DNA of 20,331 nt, from assembly GCA_030145015.1 (NCBI GenBank), contig JAQYWI010000099.1:1-20331 (forward strand). Reading direction: 5' to 3'. The DNA comes from Desulfobacterales bacterium. Lineage in GTDB: Bacteria; Desulfobacterota; Desulfobacteria; Desulfobacterales; JAHEIW01. The position numbers and the translations under genes were made by a program. Shown here one piece after another: positions 7,697 to 14,884 of this stretch. Within the stretch, counting starts at the first letter, position 1. Each line of letters begins with the position of its first letter. The notes beneath the pieces were generated by a model. It worked only from the letters and a program-made list of their open reading frames with translations, had not been told where the DNA came from and searched no databases.

Positions 7697-9190
7697 TTGT
7701 CCGCGGCTGAAGCTGCCCCACCCCCTCATATTGGGGATTATGATGTGATCGTCATCGGCGCTGGCATCATCGGCGCCATGATCGCCCGGCAGCTGTCCAG
7801 ATTTCAGGGGCGGTTCGCTGTCGTGGAAAAAGCTGATTTTCCCGGATGCGGGGTTTCCAAGGCGAGCCTGTCTCAAATCCATCTGCCGGATTTTTGCCCG
7901 CCGGGATCATTGAAGGGCAAACTCTGTCGGGACGCGCCCACCCGCTTCAAAAGGTTGGCCCATGAACTGGATGTTCATTATCGCGAAGTGGATGAGCTCT
8001 GGCTGGCTCTGGAACCGGCGCAGGTGGCCAATCTTGAGGCTGCCAAAGCGCGCGCGGAATCACATGGCGCCACCGGTTTTGAAATCATCGGTCCGCAACG
8101 GATACGTGAGCTTGAACCCCATGTCACGCCCAAAGCCGTTGCCGGTCTTTACGCCAGGGGATTGGGCGTCATTTATACACCGCAATGGAATTTTGCGCTG
8201 ATTGAAAATGCCGTTCAAAACGGCGTGCAGCTGCATTTGCAAACAGAAGTTGTTGATATTGGTAAAACCAAAGACGGGATCTATCGACTGACCACCAATC
8301 AGTCAACGCTGACGGCATCGTATGTGATCAATGCGGCCGGACTCTATGCCGATGAAATTGCCAGAATGGCGGGCGACGACGATATTCATCTGTCTTTACG
8401 CAAAGGGACCATGCTCATATTTGATAAATCCGTCTCCCATCTGGTACGTCATATGATCTTCGGGACGTTTAGCGAATCCCACAGCCAGGATATTGCCCCA
8501 ACAGCTCACGGTAATCTGATCCTGGGTGTGCACTATGTGCCGACGCATAATAAAACAGATACCGGAGTCAGCCGGGAAGGAATTCAGCAAACCCTCAAAT
8601 TGGGTCGGGAGCTGATCCCGGCATTATCGCAAAAAGACATTATTACCAGTTTCGCCGGGATTTTGGCGAAACCGGATATGACGCATGACGGAGATTTCTA
8701 TATCGCCGCGTCTGAACATTTCCCCCGGGTGATTCATGTGATCGTCGGTGCCCCCGGGCTGAGTGCGGCACCGGCAGTCGCCGAATACGTGATTGAATTG
8801 CTGGCGGATGCCGGTATGCTTGCCGAGGAAAAAGCCGGCTTTAATCCGAAGCGTGGCGGATGGCCCGTATTCGAAATTGCCTCCATCCCCGAAAAACAGC
8901 AGATGATTGAGGCAAATTCAAAATACGGGCACATCATTTGTAGATGCGAGCAGGTCACCGAAGCGGAAACCGTCGCGTCCATCCGCCGCGGGGCTCATAC
9001 GATGGATGCGGTTAAGCATCTCACCCGCGCCGGCATGGGACGCTGCCAGGGCGGGTTTTGCGGCCAATTCGTATTAAAATGTCTTGCCGATGAGCTGGGA
9101 ATTGCGCCCACGCAGGTGACCAAAAGCGGGCCGGGATCCCAGACGATATTAAAAATGACCAAAGCGCCTAAAGCGCGTGTGAGCAATTAA
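7697..9190 (+). CDS. FAD-dependent oxidoreductase (GlpA/DAO type) with C-terminal BFD [2Fe-2S] domain
   Basis: A 497-residue two-domain flavoprotein. Residues about 14-385 form a DAO-type (glycine oxidase/GlpA-like) domain with the dinucleotide motif VIVIGAGIIGAMIARQL and VINAAGLYADEIARMAG. Residues about 410-465 form a BFD-like [2Fe-2S] domain with Cys415-x-Cys417 (ICRCEQV) and Cys450-x4-Cys455 (CQGGFC). This is the architecture of the catalytic subunit of anaerobic glycerol-3-phosphate dehydrogenase-like enzymes. It would oxidise a hydroxy or hydroxy-phosphate substrate and pass electrons to the next two gene products. The start is a TTG two bases after the cupin stop, with AAGGTAAGG as ribosome site; no in-frame ATG lies near the N-terminus before the FAD motif. 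The substrate is unknown, and the sugar-acid context makes a polyol, tetronate or phosphorylated hydroxy acid plausible. Confidence 0.92.
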   Translation: MSAAEAAPPPHIGDYDVIVIGAGIIGAMIARQLSRFQGRFAVVEKADFPGCGVSKASLSQIHLPDFCPPGSLKGKLCRDAPTRFKRLAHELDVHYREVDELWLALEPAQVANLEAAKARAESHGATGFEIIGPQRIRELEPHVTPKAVAGLYARGLGVIYTPQWNFALIENAVQNGVQLHLQTEVVDIGKTKDGIYRLTTNQSTLTASYVINAAGLYADEIARMAGDDDIHLSLRKGTMLIFDKSVSHLVRHMIFGTFSESHSQDIAPTAHGNLILGVHYVPTHNKTDTGVSREGIQQTLKLGRELIPALSQKDIITSFAGILAKPDMTHDGDFYIAASEHFPRVIHVIVGAPGLSAAPAVAEYVIELLADAGMLAEEKAGFNPKRGGWPVFEIASIPEKQQMIEANSKYGHIICRCEQVTEAETVASIRRGAHTMDAVKHLTRAGMGRCQGGFCGQFVLKCLADELGIAPTQVTKSGPGSQTILKMTKAPKARVSN

Positions 9191-9192
9191 AG

Positions 9193-10446
9193 ATGGCAAC
9201 TACACGGCATCTTGATCTGGCGATTATCGGCTCCGGGCCCGCGGGTCTGGCAGCGGCTGTAAAAGCCAGACAGTCGGGTATCAAAGATGTAGTTGTTTTT
9301 GAAAGAGATGAACGGCCGGGAGGCATTTTGCCGCAGTGCATCCATAACGGATTTGGTCTCCAGAAATTTAAAGCCGAATTAACCGGCCCTGAATATGCCA
9401 ACCGCTATATCAAGATGGCCCAGGCCCATTCGGTCGATATCGAACTGGATACGATGGTTTTGGAAATCGACAAAAACAGAACCCTCACGGCCGTCAGTGA
9501 ACACGGAGGCCTCAGAGCGTATCAGTGCAGGTCGATAATCCTGGCCATGGGATGCCGCGAACGGCCGCGTGGCGCCATTGGCATTGGCGGAACCCGGCCG
9601 GCCGGGGTTTTCACGGCAGGCCAGGCTCAAAGATTGGTCAATATTGAGGGTTATATGCCGGGAGAGGCGGTTGTAATTTTAGGATCCGGCGATGTCGGCA
9701 TGATCATGGCGCGGCGCCTGAGCCTTGAGGGCGCCGAAGTCAAGGCCGTTACCGAAATTCAACCTTTTACCAGCGGGCTCATTCGCAATGAAGTGCAGTG
9801 TCTGCACGACTTTGACATTCCGCTGTTGTTGAGTCATACGGTTGTTGAAATTCATGGCGATAAACGGGTTGAAGGGGTTACCGTAGCGGAAGTGGATGCG
9901 GGCTGGCAGCCGCTGGAAGGTACGGAACATTTCATTGCCTGTGACACGCTGCTGCTTTCCGTCGGGCTGATCCCCGAAAATGAATTGTCCAAAATGGCCG
10001 GGGTGTCCCTTGATCCCCGGACCGGCGGCGCTTATGTCAACGAATTTTTGGAAACCAATGTGCGGGGAATATTTTCCTGCGGCAACGTATTACACGTCAA
10101 TGATTATGTGGATGAAGTTTCCAATGAAGGCGAAATTGCCGCCCGGGGCGCAAAGAATCACATCAAAGGCAGTCCGGTCGGCAAAAAGAAGGAAATTGCG
10201 TTGGTCGGAAATAAAACCATTGGACAAATCGTGCCCCAGGCGATCAGCGGGCAGCAGCCGGTAACGCTTTGTATTCGCGTCAAGCGTCCGATGGAGAAAC
10301 TGACGTTGCGGATTGGCGCTATTTTTGAAAAAAAAATTGCGTATGCCCGTCCGAGCGAGATGATCCAAATTCGACTTTCCAAAAAGATCTTGAGTGAATT
10401 GGAACCCTCAACCGCCCGCTTAAAAGTAAGTTGCGAGGAACGATAG
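9193..10446 (+). CDS. NAD(P)/FAD-dependent oxidoreductase (GlpB/HcnA-like partner subunit)
   Basis: A 417-residue pyridine-nucleotide-disulphide-type flavoprotein. It has an N-terminal FAD motif LAIIGSGPAGLAAAV, the clade marker GGILPQCIHNGFGL, a second dinucleotide motif VVILGSGDVGMIMARRL near residues 157-173, and IFSCGNVLHVNDYVDEV, the FAD-contacting strand. The last 90 residues form an extra domain. There is no redox-active CxxC at the thioredoxin-reductase position. In genomes where this type sits next to a GlpA-like BFD protein and a DUF1667 protein, the three are taken as subunits of one dehydrogenase. It begins 2 nt after the previous stop and ends 3 nt before the next start, so translation is probably coupled. 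It probably links substrate electrons to NAD(P) or another carrier. Confidence 0.91.
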   Translation: MATTRHLDLAIIGSGPAGLAAAVKARQSGIKDVVVFERDERPGGILPQCIHNGFGLQKFKAELTGPEYANRYIKMAQAHSVDIELDTMVLEIDKNRTLTAVSEHGGLRAYQCRSIILAMGCRERPRGAIGIGGTRPAGVFTAGQAQRLVNIEGYMPGEAVVILGSGDVGMIMARRLSLEGAEVKAVTEIQPFTSGLIRNEVQCLHDFDIPLLLSHTVVEIHGDKRVEGVTVAEVDAGWQPLEGTEHFIACDTLLLSVGLIPENELSKMAGVSLDPRTGGAYVNEFLETNVRGIFSCGNVLHVNDYVDEVSNEGEIAARGAKNHIKGSPVGKKKEIALVGNKTIGQIVPQAISGQQPVTLCIRVKRPMEKLTLRIGAIFEKKIAYARPSEMIQIRLSKKILSELEPSTARLKVSCEER

Positions 10447-10449
10447 CCG

Positions 10450-10809
10450 ATGAGCAACCTGCAAGAACTGATCTGCATTACCTGCCCCAAAGGCTGTGTC
10501 ACCAAAGTCTGGAAGGAAAAAGGCAATATAAAGATCGAGGGCAAGATTTGCAAAAAGGGCAAAGAATATATCAAACAGGAGTACATTGAACCCAAACGGG
10601 TGTTGACATCCACCGTGGTCGTCGAGCGCAGCTCGATTAAAAGGCTGCCGATTCGAACCCGCGAGGCCATTCCCAAGAAGAAAGTGTTCATGGCCATGAA
10701 TCACTTATCTGAAATCCGGATAAAACCACCCGTGAAGATCGGCACGGTCATTGTTTCTAATTTGTTAAATACCGGCGTCGATGTGATTGCATGCGATGAT
10801 TTGTTTTAA
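10450..10809 (+). CDS. DUF1667 small cysteine protein
   Basis: A 119-residue DUF1667 protein. The N-terminus carries ICITCPKGC with Cys9, Cys12, Cys16 and a fourth Cys34 in GKICKKG. This CxxCxxxC...C pattern resembles the 4Fe-4S or zinc knuckle at the start of molybdopterin oxidoreductases. The remainder, with EPKRVLTSTVVV and the ends IGTVIVSNLLNTGVDVIA, is typical of the family. It is the last gene of the cupin/FAD/FAD operon and starts 3 nt after the second flavoprotein behind GAGGAA. The family is known mainly from such trios in anaerobes and is thought to be an electron-transfer or assembly subunit; that role is inferred, not shown. No membrane segment is present, so a further carrier is needed to reach the quinone pool or ferredoxin. 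Confidence 0.92.
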   Translation: MSNLQELICITCPKGCVTKVWKEKGNIKIEGKICKKGKEYIKQEYIEPKRVLTSTVVVERSSIKRLPIRTREAIPKKKVFMAMNHLSEIRIKPPVKIGTVIVSNLLNTGVDVIACDDLF

Positions 10810-10862
10810 ACTATATCAAAATTGGCAGCTCACCTTGGAAGACGGAGAAAAAAGTTGTAAAG

Positions 10863-11134
10863 GTGCTCTAAAGTAGAAATGCCTAAAATGTCTAAAATGA
10901 TCTAAAATGCCTAAAGTTGAGGAATTCTGTCATCTAACAGAGGATGGAGAAGAAGCTGCGCAATTTTGTGTCGAGAACGAGTACGAGGACGACGACGAGA
11001 ACGATGCATATGGAATCGTAAATCCTATTCGTCTTCGATAACCAAAAATAAGATTAGCACCTTTTAAGAAAGACAGAGCGCGAGCGAAACCATAATTTTA
11101 GGCATTTTAGATCATTTTAAATTTTAGCTCATTC
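10863..11134. repeat. Palindromic element A, arms of repeated CTAAAATG word
   Basis: This fills most of the 370-nt gap between the DUF1667 gene and the DapA-type gene. The left arm (10863-10919) repeats the word CTAAA-A/G-TG at 8-10 nt spacing and ends in CCTAAAGTTGAGGAATTCTG. The right arm (11093-11132) is its reverse complement, sharing for example AATGATCTAAAATGCCTAAA. The core is purine-rich (GAGTACGAGGACGACGACG at 10979-10997). Next to the right arm, the reverse strand reads ATTATGGTTTCGCTCGCGCT, which also occurs, slightly changed, beside the left arm of element B at 14776. Thus A and B are copies of one family in opposite orientation. A 44-codon acidic frame (10907-11041) lies in the core, without a ribosome site. 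Confidence 0.75.
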
Positions 11135-11142
11135 ATTCCATC

Positions 11143-11155
11143 GGGGCGACGCCCC
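11143..11155 (+). promoter_or_regulatory. Small GC hairpin ahead of the DapA-family gene
   Basis: GGGGC-GAC-GCCCC forms a five-pair hairpin 24 nt before the start codon and just upstream of the GGAGG site. It may be the edge of element A, a weak terminator for leftward reading, or a 5' mRNA stabiliser. Nothing distinguishes these options. Confidence 0.3.
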
Positions 11156-11179
11156 TAAATTGAAACGGAGGTACCACCC

Positions 11180-12061
11180 ATGACTAAAAAGGTTTCCGGT
11201 GTCTTTGCACCGATCACAACGCCTTTCGTCGATGATGAGGTTGCGTTTGATCAGTTTAAAGAAAATATAAAAAAATACAGCCAGACACCGTTAAATGGAT
11301 ATTTAGTCCTCGGCAGCAACGGGGAAAGCAAGAGCCTGACCGAGGATGAAAAGTTGAAGCTGTTGGAGATTGTTCTGCAGGAGAAAGCCGATCACCAGCT
11401 GGTCATGGCCGGAACCGGTTATGAATCCACGCGCCAGACCATCGCTTTTTCAAAAAAAGCACAGCAGCTTGGAGCGGATCTGGTTTCGCTGGTAACCCCC
11501 TCTTATTTTAAGAAAAGTCTCACCGATGAGGCCTTGATCGGATATTACAATCAGGTGGCCGAGGCGCTGAGCATCCCGGTATTTGCCTATAATGCCCCGG
11601 GATTCACGGGGCTGACGCTATCTGCCGCTGTGATTGAGACCATTTCGCAACATCCCAATATCGGGGGGATGAAGGACACCTCACCGGCCGGACTTGCCGG
11701 ATATCTGGAAGTTTGCGGAGACGATTTTGATGTGCTGGCCGGCAGCATGAACACCCTTTTCATCGGTCTTTCCCTGGGCGCATCCGGCGGGGTTATCTCG
11801 CTGGCGAATGCATTTCCGGAGCCGTGCTGTGCTTTATACGAGGCTTTTAGCGGCGGTGATATCGCCAAGGCCCGCCAGGTGCATTCCAGGCTTTTTCGTC
11901 TGAATAAAGCGGTGTCCGGTGCTTCCGGTGTTGCGGGGGTTAAATATGCCATGCAGCTCGGAGGCTATTATGGCGGCAACCCGCGCCTGCCGCTGCTGCC
12001 GATCAAAGATGACGATAAGCAACGTATCCAAAATGCTGCGGAAGCGGCCGGCGTGCTATGA
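11180..12061 (+). CDS. DapA/NanA-family Schiff-base aldolase or dehydratase
   Basis: A 293-residue (beta/alpha)8 enzyme of the dihydrodipicolinate synthase/N-acetylneuraminate lyase family, exactly the common length. The Schiff-base lysine is Lys165 in GGMKDTS, the catalytic Tyr137 is in FAYNAPG, and the carboxylate-binding loop is GSNGES (46-51), where classical DapA has GTTGE; the Asn variant argues against lysine biosynthesis. SLGASGGVISLANAFPE is the standard C-terminal-side strand. Relatives in catabolic loci are 2-keto-3-deoxygluconate aldolases, 4-hydroxy-2-oxoglutarate aldolases or 5-keto-4-deoxyglucarate dehydratases. The window thus holds three aldolase families (HpcH, DapA, class II). 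The start ATG follows ACGGAGG. The gene stands alone between two repeat regions, followed by the zinc alcohol dehydrogenase 172 nt later. Confidence 0.92.
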   Translation: MTKKVSGVFAPITTPFVDDEVAFDQFKENIKKYSQTPLNGYLVLGSNGESKSLTEDEKLKLLEIVLQEKADHQLVMAGTGYESTRQTIAFSKKAQQLGADLVSLVTPSYFKKSLTDEALIGYYNQVAEALSIPVFAYNAPGFTGLTLSAAVIETISQHPNIGGMKDTSPAGLAGYLEVCGDDFDVLAGSMNTLFIGLSLGASGGVISLANAFPEPCCALYEAFSGGDIAKARQVHSRLFRLNKAVSGASGVAGVKYAMQLGGYYGGNPRLPLLPIKDDDKQRIQNAAEAAGVL

Positions 12062-12080
12062 GCACCGGGTGAGTCAACGA

Positions 12081-12186
12081 CCACCCGCGAAGCGGGTGGC
12101 TTGAATTTTCGGCCATAGGCCGAAAAGGCAAAAGCACGTCTGTGCTTTAATCGTTGCGGTTGTAACCGGGTGCAAAGCACCCGGTT
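12081..12186. repeat. Cluster of four short perfect hairpins (REP-like)
   Basis: Four hairpins stand in a row in the gap between the DapA-type gene and the alcohol dehydrogenase: CCACCCGC-GAA-GCGGGTGG (12081-12099), TTTTCGGCC-ATA-GGCCGAAAA (12106-12126), AAAGCAC-GTCT-GTGCTTT (12131-12148) and AACCGGGTG-CAAAG-CACCCGGTT (12164-12186). All stems are perfect, 7-9 bp. The arrangement recalls REP/BIME units mobilised by IS200/REP-associated tyrosine transposases, though no transposase is in the window. The first hairpin could also serve as terminator for the DapA-type gene, but it lacks a T run. Confidence 0.7.
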
Positions 12187-12233
12187 TGAAAACAACCAAT
12201 GACCATCGCTGAAAGCAAGGGGGACCGGCAAAC

Positions 12234-13256
12234 ATGAAGACAATGGTCCTGTCACAATACAATACACCATTGGAAGTACAAGACAGAGAAATAGCGCGGG
12301 TTGAATCCGGTGAAGTTCTACTGAAAGTTAAAGCCTGCGGCATCTGCCAGACCGATCTTAAAATCATCAGGGGGGCCATTCCGCCGCCGATCGTCACCCT
12401 GCCCCATGTGCTGGGTCATGAAGTGGCCGGGGAAGTGGCCGCCGTGGGGGATCAGGTTCGCGGGATACAGGCAGGCGATCTCGGCGTGGTCTACAGCTAC
12501 ATTGCCTGCCATGATTGCGACCTGTGCCTGAGCGGAAGAGAAAATATCTGTAATCAGCTTCAACGCATCGGCTTTGAGCGCGACGGCGGCTTTTCAGAAT
12601 ATTTAAAAATCCCGGCCTACAATTTTTGCGCCTTCAGCAAGGATTTGGCTGTTGAAAAAATGGCCATCCTGGCGGATGCCATCGGAACCCCGTACCATGC
12701 TATTACCGCTTTAGCAAAGGTCCGGTCGGGGCAGAACGTTTTGATCGTGGGTGCCGGGGGACTCGGTATTCACGCGGTTCAAATTGCAAAACTCTGTGGT
12801 GCATCCGTAACGGTTGTCGATATGGATCCCGCCGCCCGTGATCTTGCAAAATCTTACGGTGCCGATGAAACCCTGGATCCGGCGGATGCGCCAAAAGCCA
12901 TTGCCGAACTGACCGCGGGTCACGGGATGGATGCGGTGATTGAAATTGTAGGCCATCCCCAAACCCTGAATTGGTCCCTGCCGGCCTTAAAAAGCGGCGG
13001 GAAATTGATCCTGGTGGGTTATGCGCCCGAGCATCCTTTTGCACTTGATACCATGGCCATGCATTACAATGAATATGAAATTATCGGCTGCCGCTTTGTG
13101 ACCAAAGCAGAGCTGCTCGAGCTGATCCGATTGGTTGAAACCGGCAAGATCAAACCGGTGGTCACCCAGACCTTTTCTTTTTATCAGGTCAATACGGCGC
13201 TGGAAACATTAAAAGAGGGCAAAAATCTCGGAAGAATCGCGTTGGTTTTGGATTAG
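12234..13256 (+). CDS. Zinc-dependent medium-chain alcohol/polyol dehydrogenase
   Basis: A 340-residue MDR-family dehydrogenase, usual length about 340-350. The catalytic zinc site shows Cys35 in ACGICQTD and His62-Glu63 in LGHEVAGEV; the structural zinc site is complete with Cys92, Cys95, Cys98 and Cys106 (ACHDCDLC...ICN). The nucleotide motif GAGGLGIHAVQIAKL followed by VVDMD, with an acidic residue at the end of the second strand, favours NAD over NADP. Substrates of relatives include sorbitol, threonine, L-gulonate and other polyols or sugar acids, and ring alcohols. The start ATG lies behind AAGGGGGA. It sits as a single gene between the hairpin cluster and repeat element C. It would oxidise a secondary hydroxyl before the aldolase steps; the exact substrate is not readable. 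Confidence 0.93.
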   Translation: MKTMVLSQYNTPLEVQDREIARVESGEVLLKVKACGICQTDLKIIRGAIPPPIVTLPHVLGHEVAGEVAAVGDQVRGIQAGDLGVVYSYIACHDCDLCLSGRENICNQLQRIGFERDGGFSEYLKIPAYNFCAFSKDLAVEKMAILADAIGTPYHAITALAKVRSGQNVLIVGAGGLGIHAVQIAKLCGASVTVVDMDPAARDLAKSYGADETLDPADAPKAIAELTAGHGMDAVIEIVGHPQTLNWSLPALKSGGKLILVGYAPEHPFALDTMAMHYNEYEIIGCRFVTKAELLELIRLVETGKIKPVVTQTFSFYQVNTALETLKEGKNLGRIALVLD

Positions 13257-13262
13257 CCAAAA

Positions 13263-13453
13263 CAGGTGTCAGGTGTCAGTGTTCAGGTGTCAGCAAACAG
13301 ATGACAGGGGACAGAAAACTGAAGTCAGATAAAGTGCTTCATCGTCAAGTTTTAGGATCTGTTATCCGTCTTCGGTCCTCTGACCGCTGCCCTTTGATCC
13401 GCCTGTTGCGGAAAATCTGACACCTGACACCTGAAACCTGACACCTGAAACCA
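13263..13453. repeat. Palindromic element C, arms of repeated CAGGTGTCAG word
   Basis: The left arm (13263-13293) is CAGGTGTCAGGTGTCAGTG and a further CAGGTGTCAG; the right arm (13417-13452) is the reverse complement, with CTGACACCTGACACCTGAAA. The core shares AACAGATGACAG and a CCGTCTTCGGTCCTCTG-like segment with element D at 16206-16330, so C and D are one family, here in the same orientation. It lies between the alcohol dehydrogenase and the MBL-fold gene and contains no supported gene. Confidence 0.78.
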
Positions 13454-13502
13454 ATAAAACTATACTCACAATTACTAAAAGACAAAGGAGACCATGTAAA
13501 TT

Positions 13503-14258
13503 ATGATTACTTACACCATTCGACCTATCTGTACCGGGTACCAGCTGCTGGATAAAGGCTGGTATGCAACATTTCGTCGGGGGCACGGCGAAATTATCGA
13601 ACACCCCGTATTTGCTTTTCTGATTGAAGGCGACGGGCGCAAAATACTGATAGACACCGGCATGAGCGATACCGAACGATCCCAAAAATACCATCATGAG
13701 GGACGCCAGGACCCGGGCCAGGCCATTGACGATCAGCTTGAACGCCTGGGCGTCGGACTGGATGAAATCGAAATCATTATTTTCACCCATTTGCACTGGG
13801 ATCATTGCTACAATATTGAAAAGTTTTCCAGGGCCAAGCTCTATCTAAGTGAAAGAGAATACCGCTTTGCCTTAAACCCGATACCCTTCTACATGAAGTC
13901 TTATGAGCATCCATCACTGGGGATTGGGTGCCCCTGGGAGAAATGTAAGTTCAATCTCGTCAAAGATGAAGAGGAGATCGTCGAGGGGATTCGCGCGTTT
14001 CAGACACCCGGGCACAGTCCCGGACATATGGGCGTATCGGTTCAGACCGAGAAGGGCGTTTACGTTTTAGCCGGGGATCTGGTGTTTCTCAGAGAAAATC
14101 TGGAACCGGATGAAGAGACCGGATGGCCCTTTTATCCGCCGGGTAGATTTTACAATGTTTTGGAGTTATGGCACAGTATCGAGGATGTCAAACGGCGGGC
14201 AGACTATGTCATGTTGACCCATGACCCCTCTCATTTTGAGCAGGAAATATACCCATAG
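13503..14258 (+). CDS. Metallo-beta-lactamase-fold hydrolase, AHL-lactonase-like
   Basis: A 251-residue MBL-fold hydrolase with the size and motif set of N-acyl-homoserine-lactonase (AiiA)-type enzymes. The dinuclear zinc ligands are present: THLHWDH (His96, His98, Asp100, His101), His171 in TPGHSPGH, Asp192 in LAGDL and His240 in LTHDPSH. In this sugar-type locus the likely job is opening a sugar lactone made by a dehydrogenase, or hydrolysing another ester, rather than quenching quorum signals; this is inferred. The ribosome site AAAGGAG is best spaced for a nonproductive ATG immediately followed by TAA (13494-13499); the true ATG lies 9 nt further on. The gene is followed after 14 nt by the RpiB-family gene, whose ribosome site overlaps this stop codon (TAGGAGGAG), so the two are coupled. 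Confidence 0.92.
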   Translation: MITYTIRPICTGYQLLDKGWYATFRRGHGEIIEHPVFAFLIEGDGRKILIDTGMSDTERSQKYHHEGRQDPGQAIDDQLERLGVGLDEIEIIIFTHLHWDHCYNIEKFSRAKLYLSEREYRFALNPIPFYMKSYEHPSLGIGCPWEKCKFNLVKDEEEIVEGIRAFQTPGHSPGHMGVSVQTEKGVYVLAGDLVFLRENLEPDEETGWPFYPPGRFYNVLELWHSIEDVKRRADYVMLTHDPSHFEQEIYP

Positions 14259-14272
14259 GAGGAGATAATACC

Positions 14273-14725
14273 ATGAAGAAGATTGCGATCGGATGCGATC
14301 CGAATGCGGCCGGACTTAAAGAGGTCGTCAAACAGCACTTAACCGACCTGGGTTATGAATATGAGGATTATGGCAGTGACGATCCCATCTATGCCAATGT
14401 GGGCATCAAGGTGGCGGAACAGGTGGCATCAGGGGTCCATGAGCGCGGTATTTTGATTTGCGGAACCGGAATCGGAATGTGCATTACGGCCAACAAGGTT
14501 AGCGGTGTCTATGCCGCATTATGTGCGGATGCATACTCCACCGAGCGATCCATCAAAAGCAACAACGCCAATATCATGACGCTGGGGTCCCAGGTGACGG
14601 GCTCGGAACTGGCCAAAAGCCTCGTAAAAATTTGGATGGAGTCAGAATATGTTCCCGGCGGACGCTCGCAGCCGAAAATTCAGCGCATCTACGACTACGC
14701 CAAGGATTCGTCCAAAGAAGGATAG
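14273..14725 (+). CDS. rpiB: RpiB/LacAB-family sugar-phosphate isomerase, possibly tetrulose-phosphate type
   Basis: A 150-residue isomerase of the RpiB/LacA/LacB family. The core GILICGTGIGMCITANKVSG holds the catalytic Cys63 of the CGTG loop. Differences from ribose-5-phosphate isomerase B are visible: the N-terminal 'SDHAG' is CDPNAAG, there is an inserted-looking PIYANV segment, and the usual 'xHNDAN' stretch is KSNNANIMTLGS, lacking the ring-opening His. The YAN and SNNAN features agree, from memory, with EryI/DerI-type D-erythrulose-4-phosphate isomerases, which act on a sugar too short to need ring opening. That fits a route through erythrose-4-phosphate and the RuBisCO-like protein encoded opposite. 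The specific assignment is inference; the family is certain. Translation is probably coupled to the MBL-fold gene. Confidence 0.9.
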   Translation: MKKIAIGCDPNAAGLKEVVKQHLTDLGYEYEDYGSDDPIYANVGIKVAEQVASGVHERGILICGTGIGMCITANKVSGVYAALCADAYSTERSIKSNNANIMTLGSQVTGSELAKSLVKIWMESEYVPGGRSQPKIQRIYDYAKDSSKEG

Positions 14726-14732
14726 AAGCGAT

Positions 14733-14879
14733 ATAAAGTGACTAAAGTGAGCTAAAGTGCCTAGAGTGCCTAAAGTTATGGTGTCGCTCGCGCAGCGCAG
14801 GCGCTTGCGCCGCGTGTTGCTCCGTCATTTATAAAAAGACAGAATTCCACAACTTTAGTCACTCTAGGCACTCTTTATG
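14733..14879. repeat. Palindromic element B, arms of repeated CTAAAGTG word
   Basis: The left arm (14733-14777) carries four to five copies of CTAAAGTG or CTAGAGTG at 8-10 nt spacing, and the right arm (14851-14879) is the reverse complement (CTTTAGTCACTCTAGGCACTC). The core has a GC-rich hairpin (GCGCAGGCGCTTGCGC region, 14795-14810) and AGACAGAATTCCACAACTTT, which mirrors the GAATTCTGTC of element A. It fills the gap between the convergent RpiB-family and RuBisCO-like genes, so it may also end transcription from both sides. Confidence 0.78.
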
Positions 14880-14884
14880 TTGGA

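Noticed and set aside
10158..10697. 179-codon minus-strand frame across the second flavoprotein and DUF1667 genes
   Set aside because: It is antisense to two well-supported genes and has no recognisable motif.
13362..13805. 147-codon minus-strand frame over element C and the MBL-fold gene start
   Set aside because: Its C-terminal part is translated repeat words (VSGVRFQVSGVRF) and the rest is antisense to the lactonase-like gene.
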